From assembly GCF_010095445.2 (NCBI RefSeq), contig NZ_WFGV02000005.1, positions 62,001 through 126,000 of the forward strand: a DNA stretch of 64,000 bases, given 5' to 3'. This document shows positions 52,471 through 60,962 of the stretch, in pieces. The first letter of the stretch is position 1; the number at the start of each line of letters is the position of its first letter. The translations under genes were made by a program, and so were the position numbers. Source of the DNA: Pseudomonas sp. TNT3. GTDB lineage: Bacteria; Pseudomonadota; Gammaproteobacteria; Pseudomonadales; Pseudomonadaceae. A model generated the notes under the pieces. The model searched no databases and was not told where the DNA came from. It was given only the letters and a program-made list of their open reading frames with translations.

Positions 52471-54205
52471 AATGCGAGTGGCGCGGCACTTCGGCGCCTC
52501 GGCATCCGACCAGGAAATCGAAGTCACAGCCCTGATCTGCTTGCAGTACATGATCGATGTACAGCTGACGATAACCGCCCACAATCAGTTGCTGCGGTGG
52601 TTGCAGATCCGCCATGCGCGCCGCGAGCTCCGCGTCCGGAATATCCAGGTGCAGTCGCCCGCTGGCGCAATCGAGTTCGATCCAGTCTCCTTCTTTTACC
52701 GTCGCCAAAGGCCCGCCGGCAGCGGCTTCGGGGGCGACATGCAGCACCACCGTGCCGTAGGCGGTGCCGCTCATGCGCGCATCGGAAATGCGCACCATGT
52801 CCGTCACACCTTGCGCTAACAGCTTGGCCGGCAAGCCCATGTTGCCAACTTCAGCCATGCCCGGATAACCCTTCGGGCCGCAGTTTTTCATGACCAGTAT
52901 CGAGTTCGCATCCACGTCCAGCTCTGGATCGTTGATCCGCGCCTTGTACATGTCGAAGTTCTCGAACACCACCGCACGACCGCGATGCTGCATCAGCTCA
53001 GCACTGGCGGCGGACGGTTTGAGCACGGCACCGAGCGGCGCCAGGTTGCCGCGCAGCACACAGATGCCCCCGTCGTCGCGGATGGGATTGTCGAGGGTGC
53101 GAATGACCTCGTCCTGACCATAGATCGGCGCTTCCCTGGTGTTCTCGCCAATGGATTTGCCGTTGACGGTCAACGCATCAGGATGGGGAATCAGATTGGC
53201 TTCGCCGAGGCGGCGCAGTACGGCGGGCAAGCCTCCGGCATAGTAGAACTCTTCCATGAGGAAACGACCGGACGGTTGCAGGTCGACGATGGTCGGCATG
53301 CCTCGACCCATGCGGGTCCAGTCATCCAGCTCCAGGTCCACACCGATGCGGCCGGCAATGGCCTTCAGGTGGATAACGGCATTGGTCGAACCACCGATGG
53401 CGGCGTTGACGCGAATGGCGTTTTCGAATGCTTCTTTGGTGAGGATTTTCGACAGCTTCAAGTCTTCGCGAACCATCTCTACCGCCCGCATGCCGGACAT
53501 GTGCGCCAACACATAACGGCGTGCGTCGACGGCTGGAATCGCCGCGTTGTGGGGCAGGGAAGTGCCCAGGGCTTCAGCCATGCAGGCCATGGTCGAGGCG
53601 GTGCCCATGGTGTTGCAGGTGCCCGCCGAACGGGACATGCCACCCTCGGCCGCGAGGAAGTCATCAAGGGTGATGGTGCCCGCCTTGACCTGCTCACTGA
53701 GTTGCCACACCACGGTGCCGGAACCGATGTCCTGACCCTTGTGCTTGCCGTTGAGCATCGGCCCGCCGGTCACGACGATGGCCGGTACGTCGCAACTGGC
53801 TGCGCCCATCAACAGGGCAGGCGTGGTTTTGTCGCAGCCGGTCAACAGCACGACGCCATCAATCGGGTTGCCGCGAATCGCTTCCTCCACATCCATGCTC
53901 GTCAGATTTCGCGTGAACATGGCGGTCGGACGCAGATTCGATTCGCCATTGGAAAACACCGGAAACTCAACCGGCCAGCCGCCTGCCTCGATCACCCCAC
54001 GTTTGACGTGCTCCGCGATCTGGCGGAAATGCGCGTTACAGGGGGTCAGTTCCGACCAGGTATTGCAGATCCCGATGATCGGCTTGCCATGGAACTGGTG
54101 GTCGGCAATCCCCTGATTCTTCATCCAGCTGCGGTACATGAAGCCGTTCTTGTCAGCCGTGCCGAACCATTGGGCAGAGCGCAGATTGGGTTTTTTATCA
54201 GACAT
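52469..54205 (-). CDS. IlvD/Edd-family sugar-acid dehydratase (probable L-arabonate dehydratase)
   Basis: This 578-residue Fe-S dehydratase removes water from an aldonate to give a 2-keto-3-deoxy acid. The IlvD/Edd cysteines are visible in GICNTWSELTPCN (C47), LTGCDKTTPALLMG and SAGTCNTMGTASTM. The length of 578 and the N-terminus NLRSAQWFGTADKNGFMYRSW fit the pentonate dehydratase branch rather than IlvD (about 610) or Edd. The neighbours (AraD1 type, ketoglutarate semialdehyde dehydrogenase) point to L-arabonate. D-xylonate or another aldonate remains possible. The start MSDKKPN is 23 bases before the first operator. Confidence 0.88.
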   Translation of the reverse strand: MSDKKPNLRSAQWFGTADKNGFMYRSWMKNQGIADHQFHGKPIIGICNTWSELTPCNAHFRQIAEHVKRGVIEAGGWPVEFPVFSNGESNLRPTAMFTRNLTSMDVEEAIRGNPIDGVVLLTGCDKTTPALLMGAASCDVPAIVVTGGPMLNGKHKGQDIGSGTVVWQLSEQVKAGTITLDDFLAAEGGMSRSAGTCNTMGTASTMACMAEALGTSLPHNAAIPAVDARRYVLAHMSGMRAVEMVREDLKLSKILTKEAFENAIRVNAAIGGSTNAVIHLKAIAGRIGVDLELDDWTRMGRGMPTIVDLQPSGRFLMEEFYYAGGLPAVLRRLGEANLIPHPDALTVNGKSIGENTREAPIYGQDEVIRTLDNPIRDDGGICVLRGNLAPLGAVLKPSAASAELMQHRGRAVVFENFDMYKARINDPELDVDANSILVMKNCGPKGYPGMAEVGNMGLPAKLLAQGVTDMVRISDARMSGTAYGTVVLHVAPEAAAGGPLATVKEGDWIELDCASGRLHLDIPDAELAARMADLQPPQQLIVGGYRQLYIDHVLQADQGCDFDFLVGCRGAEVPRHSH

Positions 54206-54219
54206 GATCGATTCTCTTA

Positions 54220-54230
54220 TTGTATGACTA
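54220..54230. promoter_or_regulatory. FadR-type operator TTGTATGACTA
   Basis: It matches the TNGT-N3-ACNA consensus of the FadR subfamily and lies 15 bases upstream of the dehydratase start, in the divergent gap shared with the MFS gene. Confidence 0.7.
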
Positions 54231-54293
54231 TATTGTTCAGACTGATGGATAACATAAGCGCTAAATCGACGGTTTGGAAGTGTTGTTGAGTAA

Positions 54294-54306
54294 ATAGTAA
54301 TACTAT
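54294..54306. promoter_or_regulatory. FadR-type operator, perfect palindrome ATAGTAATACTAT
   Basis: This 13-base perfect palindrome contains TAGT-AAT-ACTA, matching TNGT-N3-ACNA. It is centred 75 bases from the other site, close to seven helical turns, so a DNA loop or cooperative binding is possible. Confidence 0.72.
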
Positions 54307-54398
54307 ATAGTCGGTCGCAACGGAGGGATTGCCCTGGCGGTTTTCTGCGAGAGGCGTCCCCCGAGGTTCTATAACAACAACAATCGGAGACCGATCTC

Positions 54399-55721
54399 AT
54401 GAGCCAGGAACTGCGGCTGATACGTCGCATCACGCTGAAACTGATTCCTTTCCTGATCCTGCTGTACCTGATCGCCTATGTGGATCGCTCCGCCGTAGGG
54501 TTCGCCAAGCTGCACATGGGCGCGGACATCGGCATTGGCGACGCTGCCTATGGACTGGGCGCCGGGCTGTTCTTCATCGGTTACTTCCTGCTGGAGATTC
54601 CCAGCAACCTGATGCTCGAACGCTTCGGCGCGCGGCGCTGGTTTGCGCGGATCATGGTGACCTGGGGCGCGATCACCATCGGCATGGCTTTCGTTCAGGG
54701 GCCGCACAGTTTTTATGTCATGCGCTTCCTGCTCGGAGCCGCCGAAGCCGGGTTCTTTCCGGGCGTTCTCTACTACATCACCCAATGGTTCCCGGTGCGC
54801 CATCGCGGCAAGATCCTGGGGCTGTTCATCCTCTCGCAACCCATCGCAATGATGATCACCGGCCCCGTGTCCGGCGGTCTGCTCGGCATGGACGGCACCC
54901 TCGGGCTGCACGGTTGGCAATGGCTGTTCATCGTCATCGGCACCCCCGCGATCCTGCTGACCTGGCCGGTGCTGCGCTGGCTGCCGGACGGTCCGCAACA
55001 GGTCAAATGGATGGACCAAGCCGAGAAGGACTGGCTGACCGGCGAACTGCAAAAGGACCTTCAGGAATATGGCCAGACTCGCCACGGCAATCCATTGCAC
55101 GCCCTCAAGGACAAACGGGTGTTGCTGCTGGCGTTGTTCTATCTGCCAGTGACTTTGAGCATTTATGGGCTCGGTCTGTGGCTGCCGACGCTGATCAAGC
55201 AATTTGGCGGCAGCGACCTGACGACCGGGTTCGTGTCATCGGTGCCGTACATTTTCGGGATCATTGGCTTGTTGATCATCCCGCGCAGCTCAGACCGACT
55301 GAATGATCGCTACGGTCATCTCGCGGTGCTCTATGTACTGGGCGCGATCGGTCTGTTCTTCAGCGCCTGGCTGACGATGCCGGTGGCGCAATTGGCGGCG
55401 CTGTGTCTGGTGGCGTTCGCGTTGTTCTCGTGCACCGCCGTGTTCTGGACCTTGCCGGGTCGTTTCTTCGCCGGCGCCAGTGCCGCAGCGGGTATCGCCT
55501 TGATCAACTCGGTGGGCAACCTGGGCGGCTACATCGGTCCGTTCGTTATTGGTGCGTTGAAGGAATACACCGGAAATCTCGCCTCGGGGCTGTATTTCCT
55601 GTCCGGCGTGATGGTCTTCGGGCTCGTGTTGACCGGCGTGGTGTACCGCTTGCTGGAGCGCAAACATGTGCTGCCGGCTGACCAATTCGCCGCCAGCGCA
55701 CGGGGTGCGACGCGTACTTGA
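54399..55721 (+). CDS. MFS sugar-acid transporter (ACS family type)
   Basis: This 440-residue, twelve-helix major facilitator has the anion:cation symporter opening LIAYVDRSAVGFAKLHM and then GYFLLEIPSNLMLERFGARRWFARIM (the RFGARRW loop between helices 2 and 3). These features fit the galactonate/glucarate transporter family. It is the first gene of the rightward catabolic unit, divergent from the dehydratase, with operators between. Its probable cargo is the aldonate used by the dehydratase. The ATG follows CAATCGGAGA. Confidence 0.9.
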   Translation: MSQELRLIRRITLKLIPFLILLYLIAYVDRSAVGFAKLHMGADIGIGDAAYGLGAGLFFIGYFLLEIPSNLMLERFGARRWFARIMVTWGAITIGMAFVQGPHSFYVMRFLLGAAEAGFFPGVLYYITQWFPVRHRGKILGLFILSQPIAMMITGPVSGGLLGMDGTLGLHGWQWLFIVIGTPAILLTWPVLRWLPDGPQQVKWMDQAEKDWLTGELQKDLQEYGQTRHGNPLHALKDKRVLLLALFYLPVTLSIYGLGLWLPTLIKQFGGSDLTTGFVSSVPYIFGIIGLLIIPRSSDRLNDRYGHLAVLYVLGAIGLFFSAWLTMPVAQLAALCLVAFALFSCTAVFWTLPGRFFAGASAAAGIALINSVGNLGGYIGPFVIGALKEYTGNLASGLYFLSGVMVFGLVLTGVVYRLLERKHVLPADQFAASARGATRT

Positions 55722-55738
55722 ACAACTTACTCCGCCCC

Positions 55739-55829
55739 CTGTGGGAGCTGGCTTGCCAGCGATGACGGCAGCGCGTTGTGCGTTGATGTACCTGACAGTT
55801 CGCTATCGCTGGCAAGCCAGCTCCCACAG
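55739..55829. repeat. REP/REPIN-type inverted repeat
   Basis: TGTGGGAGCTGGCTTGCCAGCGAT (55740-55763) pairs with ATCGCTGGCAAGCCAGCTCCCACA (55805-55828) perfectly. It is inserted between the MFS gene and the AraD1 gene of one apparent operon. Confidence 0.92.
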
Positions 55830-55872
55830 GATTTTGCAGTGCTGTTGAAAGGTTTGTTTAAAGGAGAAAACC

Positions 55873-56865
55873 ATGCGTTTGGTTCAGTTCGAATTGATTA
55901 ACGGCGAGCGCCGGGTTGGCGTGGTCGAGGAGGGGCTGGTGCGTGAGGTGCTGGATGCGCGCACGGTTCGCGATCTGGCGTTGGCGGCCATTGAGGCCGG
56001 TAAAAATCTTGAGCAACAGGTCCAGGCATTGGGGCTGGGCCTCAGTCACGACTATGCAGAGCTGCTGACCCAATGTCGCATCCTGCCACCGTTGGATCAC
56101 CCGGACCCGGCGCACATGCTGGTCAGCGGTACCGGCCTGACCCACCTGGGCAGCGCCTCGGCTCGCGACAAGATGCACCAGCAGATCGGCGACGAAACCG
56201 CGATGACCGACACCATGCGCATCTTCAAATGGGGCGTGGAGGGCGGCAAACCCGCAGCAGGGCAGGCGGGTGTACAGCCTGAATGGTTTTACAAGGGTGA
56301 CGGCAGCATCGTTGTACGCCCTGGTCATCCGTTTCCTGTGCCGCCGTTCGCTGAAGATGCCGGGGAAGAGCCGGAGCTCAGTGGTTTGTATGTCATCGGT
56401 CCCGACGCCAGGCCCTATCGCCTCGGTTATGCGGTGGGCAACGAGTTTTCCGACCACGTCATGGAACGCAAGAACTACCTCTATCTGGCGCATTCAAAAC
56501 TGCGCAGCTGCAGCTACGGCCCGGAGCTTCGGCTGGGCGAACTGCCGCAACACCTGGCGGGCACCAGCCGTATTCTGCGCGACGGCGAAGTGCTGTGGCA
56601 GAACGAGTTTCTCAGCGGCGAGGCCAACATGTGCCACAGCCTGGAAAACCTTGAGTACCACCATTTCAAATACAGCCAGTTCCTGCGGCCGGGGGATGTG
56701 CACATTCACTTCTTCGGCACCGCCACCCTGTCCTTTGCCGAGGGCATTCGCACCCGACCCGGTGATCTGTTCGAGATCAGCCAGGCCGAATTCGGCGCGC
56801 CGCTGATTAACGGCATCACACCCGTGGAAGCAGCGTTTGAACCTGGCACCGTCGGCACACTTTAA
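55873..56865 (+). CDS. araD1: AraD1/GguC-family keto-deoxy-sugar-acid dehydratase (FAH superfamily)
   Basis: This 330-residue protein of the fumarylacetoacetate hydrolase superfamily belongs to the AraD1 (GguC) branch. One member is reported as L-2-keto-3-deoxyarabonate dehydratase, which gives 2-oxoglutarate semialdehyde. The FAH metal segment is visible in the middle to C-terminal half (YAVGNEFSDHVMERKNYLYLAHSKLRS, about 176-205, and GTATLSFAEGIRTRPGD near 283-300). The ribosome-binding site AAGGAGAAAACC is strong. The semialdehyde dehydrogenase follows after 11 bases. The fit of AraD1 with its neighbours is strong; the symbol is by family. Confidence 0.87.
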   Translation: MRLVQFELINGERRVGVVEEGLVREVLDARTVRDLALAAIEAGKNLEQQVQALGLGLSHDYAELLTQCRILPPLDHPDPAHMLVSGTGLTHLGSASARDKMHQQIGDETAMTDTMRIFKWGVEGGKPAAGQAGVQPEWFYKGDGSIVVRPGHPFPVPPFAEDAGEEPELSGLYVIGPDARPYRLGYAVGNEFSDHVMERKNYLYLAHSKLRSCSYGPELRLGELPQHLAGTSRILRDGEVLWQNEFLSGEANMCHSLENLEYHHFKYSQFLRPGDVHIHFFGTATLSFAEGIRTRPGDLFEISQAEFGAPLINGITPVEAAFEPGTVGTL

Positions 56866-56875
56866 GGAGACATGC

Positions 56876-58456
56876 ATGTCCCGCATTCTTGGTCATAACT
56901 ACATAGGCGGGCAGCGCAGCGCTGCCGGCACCCTCACACTCCAGAGCGTCGACGCCGTTACCGGCGAGGCGTTGCCCCATGACTTCTATCAGGCGACACC
57001 AGAAGAGGTCGACGCGGCGGCGAAGGCAGCTGCCGCCGCGTACCCGGCCTATCGGCGTCTGAGTGCGGAGCGCCGCGCGCAATTCCTCGATGGGATTGCC
57101 GATGAACTGGACGCTCTGGGCGATGATTTCGTCGCCCTGGTCTGCCGCGAAACCGCGTTGCCCGCGCCACGCATTCAAGGTGAGCGTGGCCGTACCAGCG
57201 GACAAATGCGCCTGTTCGCCAACGTGCTGCGTCGCGGCGACTTCTTCGGCGCCCGGATCGATCAGCCATTGCCGAATCGCACGCCGCTGCCCCGTCCCGA
57301 TTTGCGCCAGTACCGCATCGGCCTCGGTCCGGTGGCGGTGTTCGGCGCGAGCAATTTCCCGCTGGCATTTTCCACTGCCGGCGGCGACACGGCGTCTGCA
57401 TTGGCCGCCGGTTGCCCGGTGGTGTTCAAGGCGCACAGCGGTCACATGGCCACCGCCGAGTCCGTTGCTGATGCGATCATTCGCGCGGCGGAAAAAACCG
57501 GCATGCCGGCGGGCGTCTTCAACATGATTTACGGCGGCGGGGTCGGTGAAGCGCTGGTCAAACATCCGGCGATTCAGGCTGTCGGTTTTACCGGTTCATT
57601 GAAGGGTGGCCGAGCCTTGTGCGACATGGCCGCAGCCCGTGCACAACCTATCCCGGTGTTCGCCGAGATGTCGAGCATCAACCCGGTGATCATCTTGCCG
57701 CAGGCGCTGCAAGCGCGGGCCGACACTATCGCCCGCGACCTCACCGCTTCGGTGGTTCAAGGCTGTGGTCAATTCTGTACCAACCCCGGTTTGGTGATCG
57801 GCATTCGTTCGCCGCAGTTCAGCGCGTTCGTGCAACAGGTAGCGGGGCTGATCAATGACCAACCGGCGCAAACCATGCTCAATGCCGGCACGCTCAGCAG
57901 TTATGGCAAAGGGTTGCAGAAGCTGCTCGCGCACCCGTCAATCGAACACCTGGCTGGCCAGTCGCAACAGGGCAATCAAGCGCAGCCGCAACTCTTCAAG
58001 GCCAATGTGGATTTGTTGATCCGCGGCGATGAGGTGTTGCAGGAAGAAGTGTTCGGTCCGACCACGGTGTTCGTCGAAGTCGCGGATCAGGCGCAGCTAA
58101 GCGCTGCACTCAATGGCCTGCACGGGCAACTGACAGCGACCCTCATTGGCGAGCCGGAAGACTTCGAACAATTCGCCGAGTTGACGCCGCTGTTGGAGCA
58201 AAAGGTGGGACGCATCCTGCTCAATGGTTATCCGACCGGTGTGGAGGTCTGCGATTCGATGGTCCATGGCGGGCCGTATCCGGCAACGTCCGATGCCCGT
58301 GGTACGTCGGTGGGCACCTTGGCGATCGACCGTTTCCTGCGTCCGGTGTGTTTCCAGAACTACCCTGACAGTTTGCTGCCGGATGCGTTGAAGAACGGCA
58401 ATCCGCTGCGCATTCAGCGCCTTGTGGATGGCAAACCGTCCACTGATGCCCTCTAA
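56876..58456 (+). CDS. 2-oxoglutarate semialdehyde dehydrogenase
   Basis: This 526-residue aldehyde dehydrogenase oxidises 2,5-dioxopentanoate to 2-oxoglutarate, the last step of the non-phosphorylating pentose and hexarate routes. The catalytic cysteine is C301 (GQFCTNPG) and the general base E264 (VFAEMSSINP), with the NAD segment FTGSLKGGRAL between. The length of 526 and the N-terminus fit the KGSADH type III branch rather than common ALDHs (about 480). The ATG (MSRILGHNYIGG) follows TAAGGAGACATGC and starts 11 bases after the AraD1 stop. Confidence 0.9.
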   Translation: MSRILGHNYIGGQRSAAGTLTLQSVDAVTGEALPHDFYQATPEEVDAAAKAAAAAYPAYRRLSAERRAQFLDGIADELDALGDDFVALVCRETALPAPRIQGERGRTSGQMRLFANVLRRGDFFGARIDQPLPNRTPLPRPDLRQYRIGLGPVAVFGASNFPLAFSTAGGDTASALAAGCPVVFKAHSGHMATAESVADAIIRAAEKTGMPAGVFNMIYGGGVGEALVKHPAIQAVGFTGSLKGGRALCDMAAARAQPIPVFAEMSSINPVIILPQALQARADTIARDLTASVVQGCGQFCTNPGLVIGIRSPQFSAFVQQVAGLINDQPAQTMLNAGTLSSYGKGLQKLLAHPSIEHLAGQSQQGNQAQPQLFKANVDLLIRGDEVLQEEVFGPTTVFVEVADQAQLSAALNGLHGQLTATLIGEPEDFEQFAELTPLLEQKVGRILLNGYPTGVEVCDSMVHGGPYPATSDARGTSVGTLAIDRFLRPVCFQNYPDSLLPDALKNGNPLRIQRLVDGKPSTDAL

Positions 58457-58489
58457 CGACGAAACGCACGTTCCTGTAAGAGGGAGCCT

Positions 58490-58586
58490 TTGTGGCGAGG
58501 GGATTGATCCCCGTTCGAATGCGAAGCAGTCGCAGAACTTTTAGGGCCGCTTCGCAGCCCAGCGGGGATGAATCCCCTCGCCACAA
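58490..58586. repeat. REP/REPIN-type inverted repeat
   Basis: TTGTGGCGAGGGGATTGATCCCCG (58490-58513) and CGGGGATGAATCCCCTCGCCACAA (58563-58586) are nearly exact complements. The same core (GGCGAGGGGATT) recurs at 61270, so a second REP class is present here. Confidence 0.9.
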
Positions 58587-58693
58587 AAGTTCGCTCTCAC
58601 AGGGGGCGCATCGATATCTATAACGTGGCACGCGCAGACCCACCCCCACATTGAGCTATCATGGCGTCTTTCCCCTTTCAAAGATTGACTGCC

Positions 58694-58987
58694 ATGACTG
58701 CCGCAAATGACACCTTGCTCAACACCCTCGAACACTGCGACATGGTTGAAATCGACGGCCTGCACGCCTTTGAATTCTCGCTGGACGAGGACGATAACCT
58801 GCACATCGAGTGCATGGACGGCCGTGCGGCCAAACACTGGGAATTCACCCCGGCGCAGATTCAGGCCGCCACGTTCGACCCCACCTTGCAGAGCTGGGTG
58901 ATCACGGGTGACTCCGGCGAGCATCGACTGGTCTGCCTGACAGCGTTCGGCGGTGACGACGAGGACGAGGGGAATGAGGATGCGTAA
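58694..58987 (+). CDS. DUF5629-type small acidic protein
   Basis: This 97-residue acidic protein has no membrane segment. It starts MTAANDTLLNTLEHCDMVEIDGLHAFEF and ends with an acidic tail (DDEDEGNEDA). I recall proteins of this kind labelled DUF5629 in Pseudomonas; function unknown. Its end overlaps the start of the next gene by 8 bases, so the pair is coupled. The ATG is preferred over an in-frame ATG 33 bases upstream because the family begins here. Confidence 0.72.
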   Translation: MTAANDTLLNTLEHCDMVEIDGLHAFEFSLDEDDNLHIECMDGRAAKHWEFTPAQIQAATFDPTLQSWVITGDSGEHRLVCLTAFGGDDEDEGNEDA

Positions 58988-60149
58988 TTTCTGGCCACTG
59001 TTGATCGCCGGCAGCGTCGGCGCGATGGGTGTTCAGGCAGCGCCGGCCGATGACTTCCAATTGCTGGTCGGGTCCTACACAGCCGGCCAGAGCCAGGGCA
59101 TCTATCGGTTGAATTTCGACAGCGCTACCGGGCAGATCGACGCTAAACCCCTGCAAGTGATCAAAACCGAAAACCCGTCCTGGCTCACCTTGTCCAAGGA
59201 TCAGCAACGTCTGTTCGTGGTCAACGAAAACGGTCCGGGACAGGCTGATCCGGTAGGCCGCGTCAGCAGCTATTCGATCGATCCCAAGTCCTACCAATTG
59301 AGCCTGATCAACCAGGCTCAGAGCCTGGGCAACGAGCCTACGCATTCGAGCCTGAGTGCTGACGCCAGTCACCTGTTCGTCAGCAACTATTCCGTCGCTG
59401 AAGACCCGGGAGGTACCCTGGCGGTCGTGCCCGTCAGCGTCGATGGCACGCTCAAACCGGTGGTGCAGATGAGCAGTCATCCGTCCAGTCGGGTCAATCC
59501 TGAGCGGCAGATGTCGGCGCATGTGCATTCGACGATCTCTTCGCCGGACGGCCGCTTTGTGTTTTCCAATGACCTGGGGGCGGACAAGGTTTTTGTCTAT
59601 CGCTTCGATCCCAAGGCCAATCCGCAACTGCCCTTGACCGCCGCCGCCCCGGCGTCGGTTCAGCTGCCACCGGGCAGTGGACCGCGACATTTGCTGTTCA
59701 GCGCGGATGGCAAGCATGCCTGGCTGACCATGGAAATGAGCGCGCAGGTTGCCGTGTTCGATTACCAGGATGGCAAGCTCGAGCAGACGCAAATGGTCGA
59801 TCTGGCGGCGGGTCAGCCGGTCTCGGACAAGGCCGCTGCGGCGCTGCATGCTTCCGCGGATGGCAAGTTCCTGTACGTCAGTAACCGCGGGACTGCCAAT
59901 CAACTGTTGCTGTTTGCCATCGATCCGGCCACCGGCCACCTCAAGGAGTTGCAGCGTCGCTCGGTAGAAGGTGATCACCCGCGTGAGTTCAGCCTCGACC
60001 CGAGTGGCAGGTTTTTGCTGATTGCCAACCAGAAGAGCAATCAGATTGTCGTCGTCGAACGCGACGCCAAAACCGGTTTGCTGGGCAAAACTGTGCAAAA
60101 GCTACCCATGGACGCGCCCAGCGATATCAAATTCCTGGTGCGTCAATAG
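58980..60149 (+). CDS. Lactonase-family seven-bladed propeller, exported
   Basis: This 389-residue protein has a signal peptide (MRNFWPLLIAGSVGAMGVQA) and then a YVTN/lactonase-type beta-propeller: QLLVGSYTAGQSQGIYRLNFD (about 23-43), PSWLTLSKDQQRLFVVNEN, RHLLFSADGKHAWLTMEM and ALHASADGKFLYVSNRG repeats. The family is that of 6-phosphogluconolactonase/muconate cycloisomerase-like proteins, but exported members hydrolyse an unknown lactone. The ATG at 58980 has GGGG 7 bases upstream; an ATG 6 bases earlier is an alternative. A GC-rich hairpin follows the stop. Confidence 0.85.
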   Translation: MRNFWPLLIAGSVGAMGVQAAPADDFQLLVGSYTAGQSQGIYRLNFDSATGQIDAKPLQVIKTENPSWLTLSKDQQRLFVVNENGPGQADPVGRVSSYSIDPKSYQLSLINQAQSLGNEPTHSSLSADASHLFVSNYSVAEDPGGTLAVVPVSVDGTLKPVVQMSSHPSSRVNPERQMSAHVHSTISSPDGRFVFSNDLGADKVFVYRFDPKANPQLPLTAAAPASVQLPPGSGPRHLLFSADGKHAWLTMEMSAQVAVFDYQDGKLEQTQMVDLAAGQPVSDKAAAALHASADGKFLYVSNRGTANQLLLFAIDPATGHLKELQRRSVEGDHPREFSLDPSGRFLLIANQKSNQIVVVERDAKTGLLGKTVQKLPMDAPSDIKFLVRQ

Positions 60150-60153
60150 GCCG

Positions 60154-60178
60154 CAGGCCCCGGTTGATGGGGCCTGCA
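60154..60178 (+). terminator. GC-rich hairpin after the lactonase gene
   Basis: GCAGGCCCC-GGTTGAT-GGGGCCTGC is a perfect 9-bp stem (60154-60178) directly after the stop. The T tract is weak (CCTTCTATC), so termination may need Rho or be partial. Confidence 0.55.
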
Positions 60179-60305
60179 TCCTTCTATCAATGAGACTGAT
60201 ATTTGGAAGTGCTACAAAGCATTTCAAGGTGATCACCTCCGGAGGTTAAGTTTGCTTCACGGCCCCACCGGGCAAGCAAGCCAACTGACTCCGAGGAATA
60301 CCGCC

Positions 60306-60485
60306 ATGAACTTCAATCTCTTCTCCATCATTGCCGCGTCCGCTATCTCTGCCACCGTGGCCTTGCCAACCAGTGCCAGCGTCGAGATCAGCAGCAAAAA
60401 ATCCCACACCCAAAGCTACACCCCGAAATACCTGCAACAGAGCGCCAACTTCCACGCAGCCCTGGATCACAAAACCCAAGCCTGA
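60306..60485 (+). CDS. Small exported protein of unknown function
   Basis: This 59-residue protein has a signal peptide (MNFNLFSIIAASAISATVALPTSA-type, cleavage near residue 24), leaving about 35 residues (SVEISSKKSHTQSYTPKYLQ..., no cysteine). The ATG follows GAGGAATACCGCC. No relative is recognised. Low-complexity Ser/Lys/Thr content suggests an unstructured mature peptide. It sits between the lactonase gene and a REP-like repeat. Confidence 0.62.
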   Translation: MNFNLFSIIAASAISATVALPTSASVEISSKKSHTQSYTPKYLQQSANFHAALDHKTQA

Positions 60486-60506
60486 AATTCTGGCCCTGCA
60501 CTTTTT

Positions 60507-60581
60507 ATGCAGGAGCGAAGTCACTTTTGACAGCTCGATAGCCGTTGCGTCGAGAAGCCATGAGTGATGTCGCTCCTGCAT
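60507..60581. repeat. REP-like inverted repeat
   Basis: ATGCAGGAGCGA (60507-60518) and TCGCTCCTGCAT (60570-60581) are exact complements around a 51-base spacer. It lies downstream of the small exported protein. Confidence 0.7.
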
Positions 60582-60664
60582 AACGCGTTTGCGGGCCTTT
60601 TAAATACTGGTTTCCCTGGCGCATGCCCCTGCGTAGTTCCAGGAATTCACGATCAACGAAACTG

Positions 60665-60675
60665 ATAGTTACTAT
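60665..60675. promoter_or_regulatory. Palindrome ATAGTTACTAT upstream of the small-protein pair
   Basis: This perfect 11-base palindrome includes a TACTAT, a possible -10 element. It lies 75 bases upstream of the 60750 gene. It may be an operator-promoter, or chance. Confidence 0.35.
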
Positions 60676-60749
60676 AGATAAGCCTTGTTGGTCGCCGCGG
60701 TGGTTTTCAACGATTCTGTGGGCTCTGAAACATGCCCACGGAGAACACC

Positions 60750-60962
60750 ATGGCCAGCGCAATCCTCACCTCAGCCAAACACGGCGCCTACCTGGCCATC
60801 GCTCTCTACGTGGTCATGGTACTGATCGTCAGCCTGTCGCCTCAGTCGCAACAGACCTTCGATGCACCCATTCAAGTGGCCCATCCCGGTATCCAGTTCG
60901 AACATCGCACGCAAAACGCGTTGGTCGATCAGGCTGAGCGTTTGGGAGTTGCTGGCGCATGA
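60750..60962 (+). CDS. Small single-helix membrane protein
   Basis: This 70-residue protein (MASAILTSAKHGAYLAIALYVVMVLIVSL) has one membrane helix (about residues 13-30) followed by a hydrophilic 40-residue tail (SPQSQQTFDAPIQVAHPGIQF). The ATG at 60750 is preferred over one 18 bases upstream. Its stop overlaps the start of the next gene as ATGA, so both are translated together. No relative is recognised. Confidence 0.62.
   Translation: MASAILTSAKHGAYLAIALYVVMVLIVSLSPQSQQTFDAPIQVAHPGIQFEHRTQNALVDQAERLGVAGA

Noticed and set aside
52985..54289. Rightward reading frame of 434 codons
   Set aside because: Antisense to the aldonate dehydratase, with a repetitive Gly/His/Val composition typical of shadow frames.
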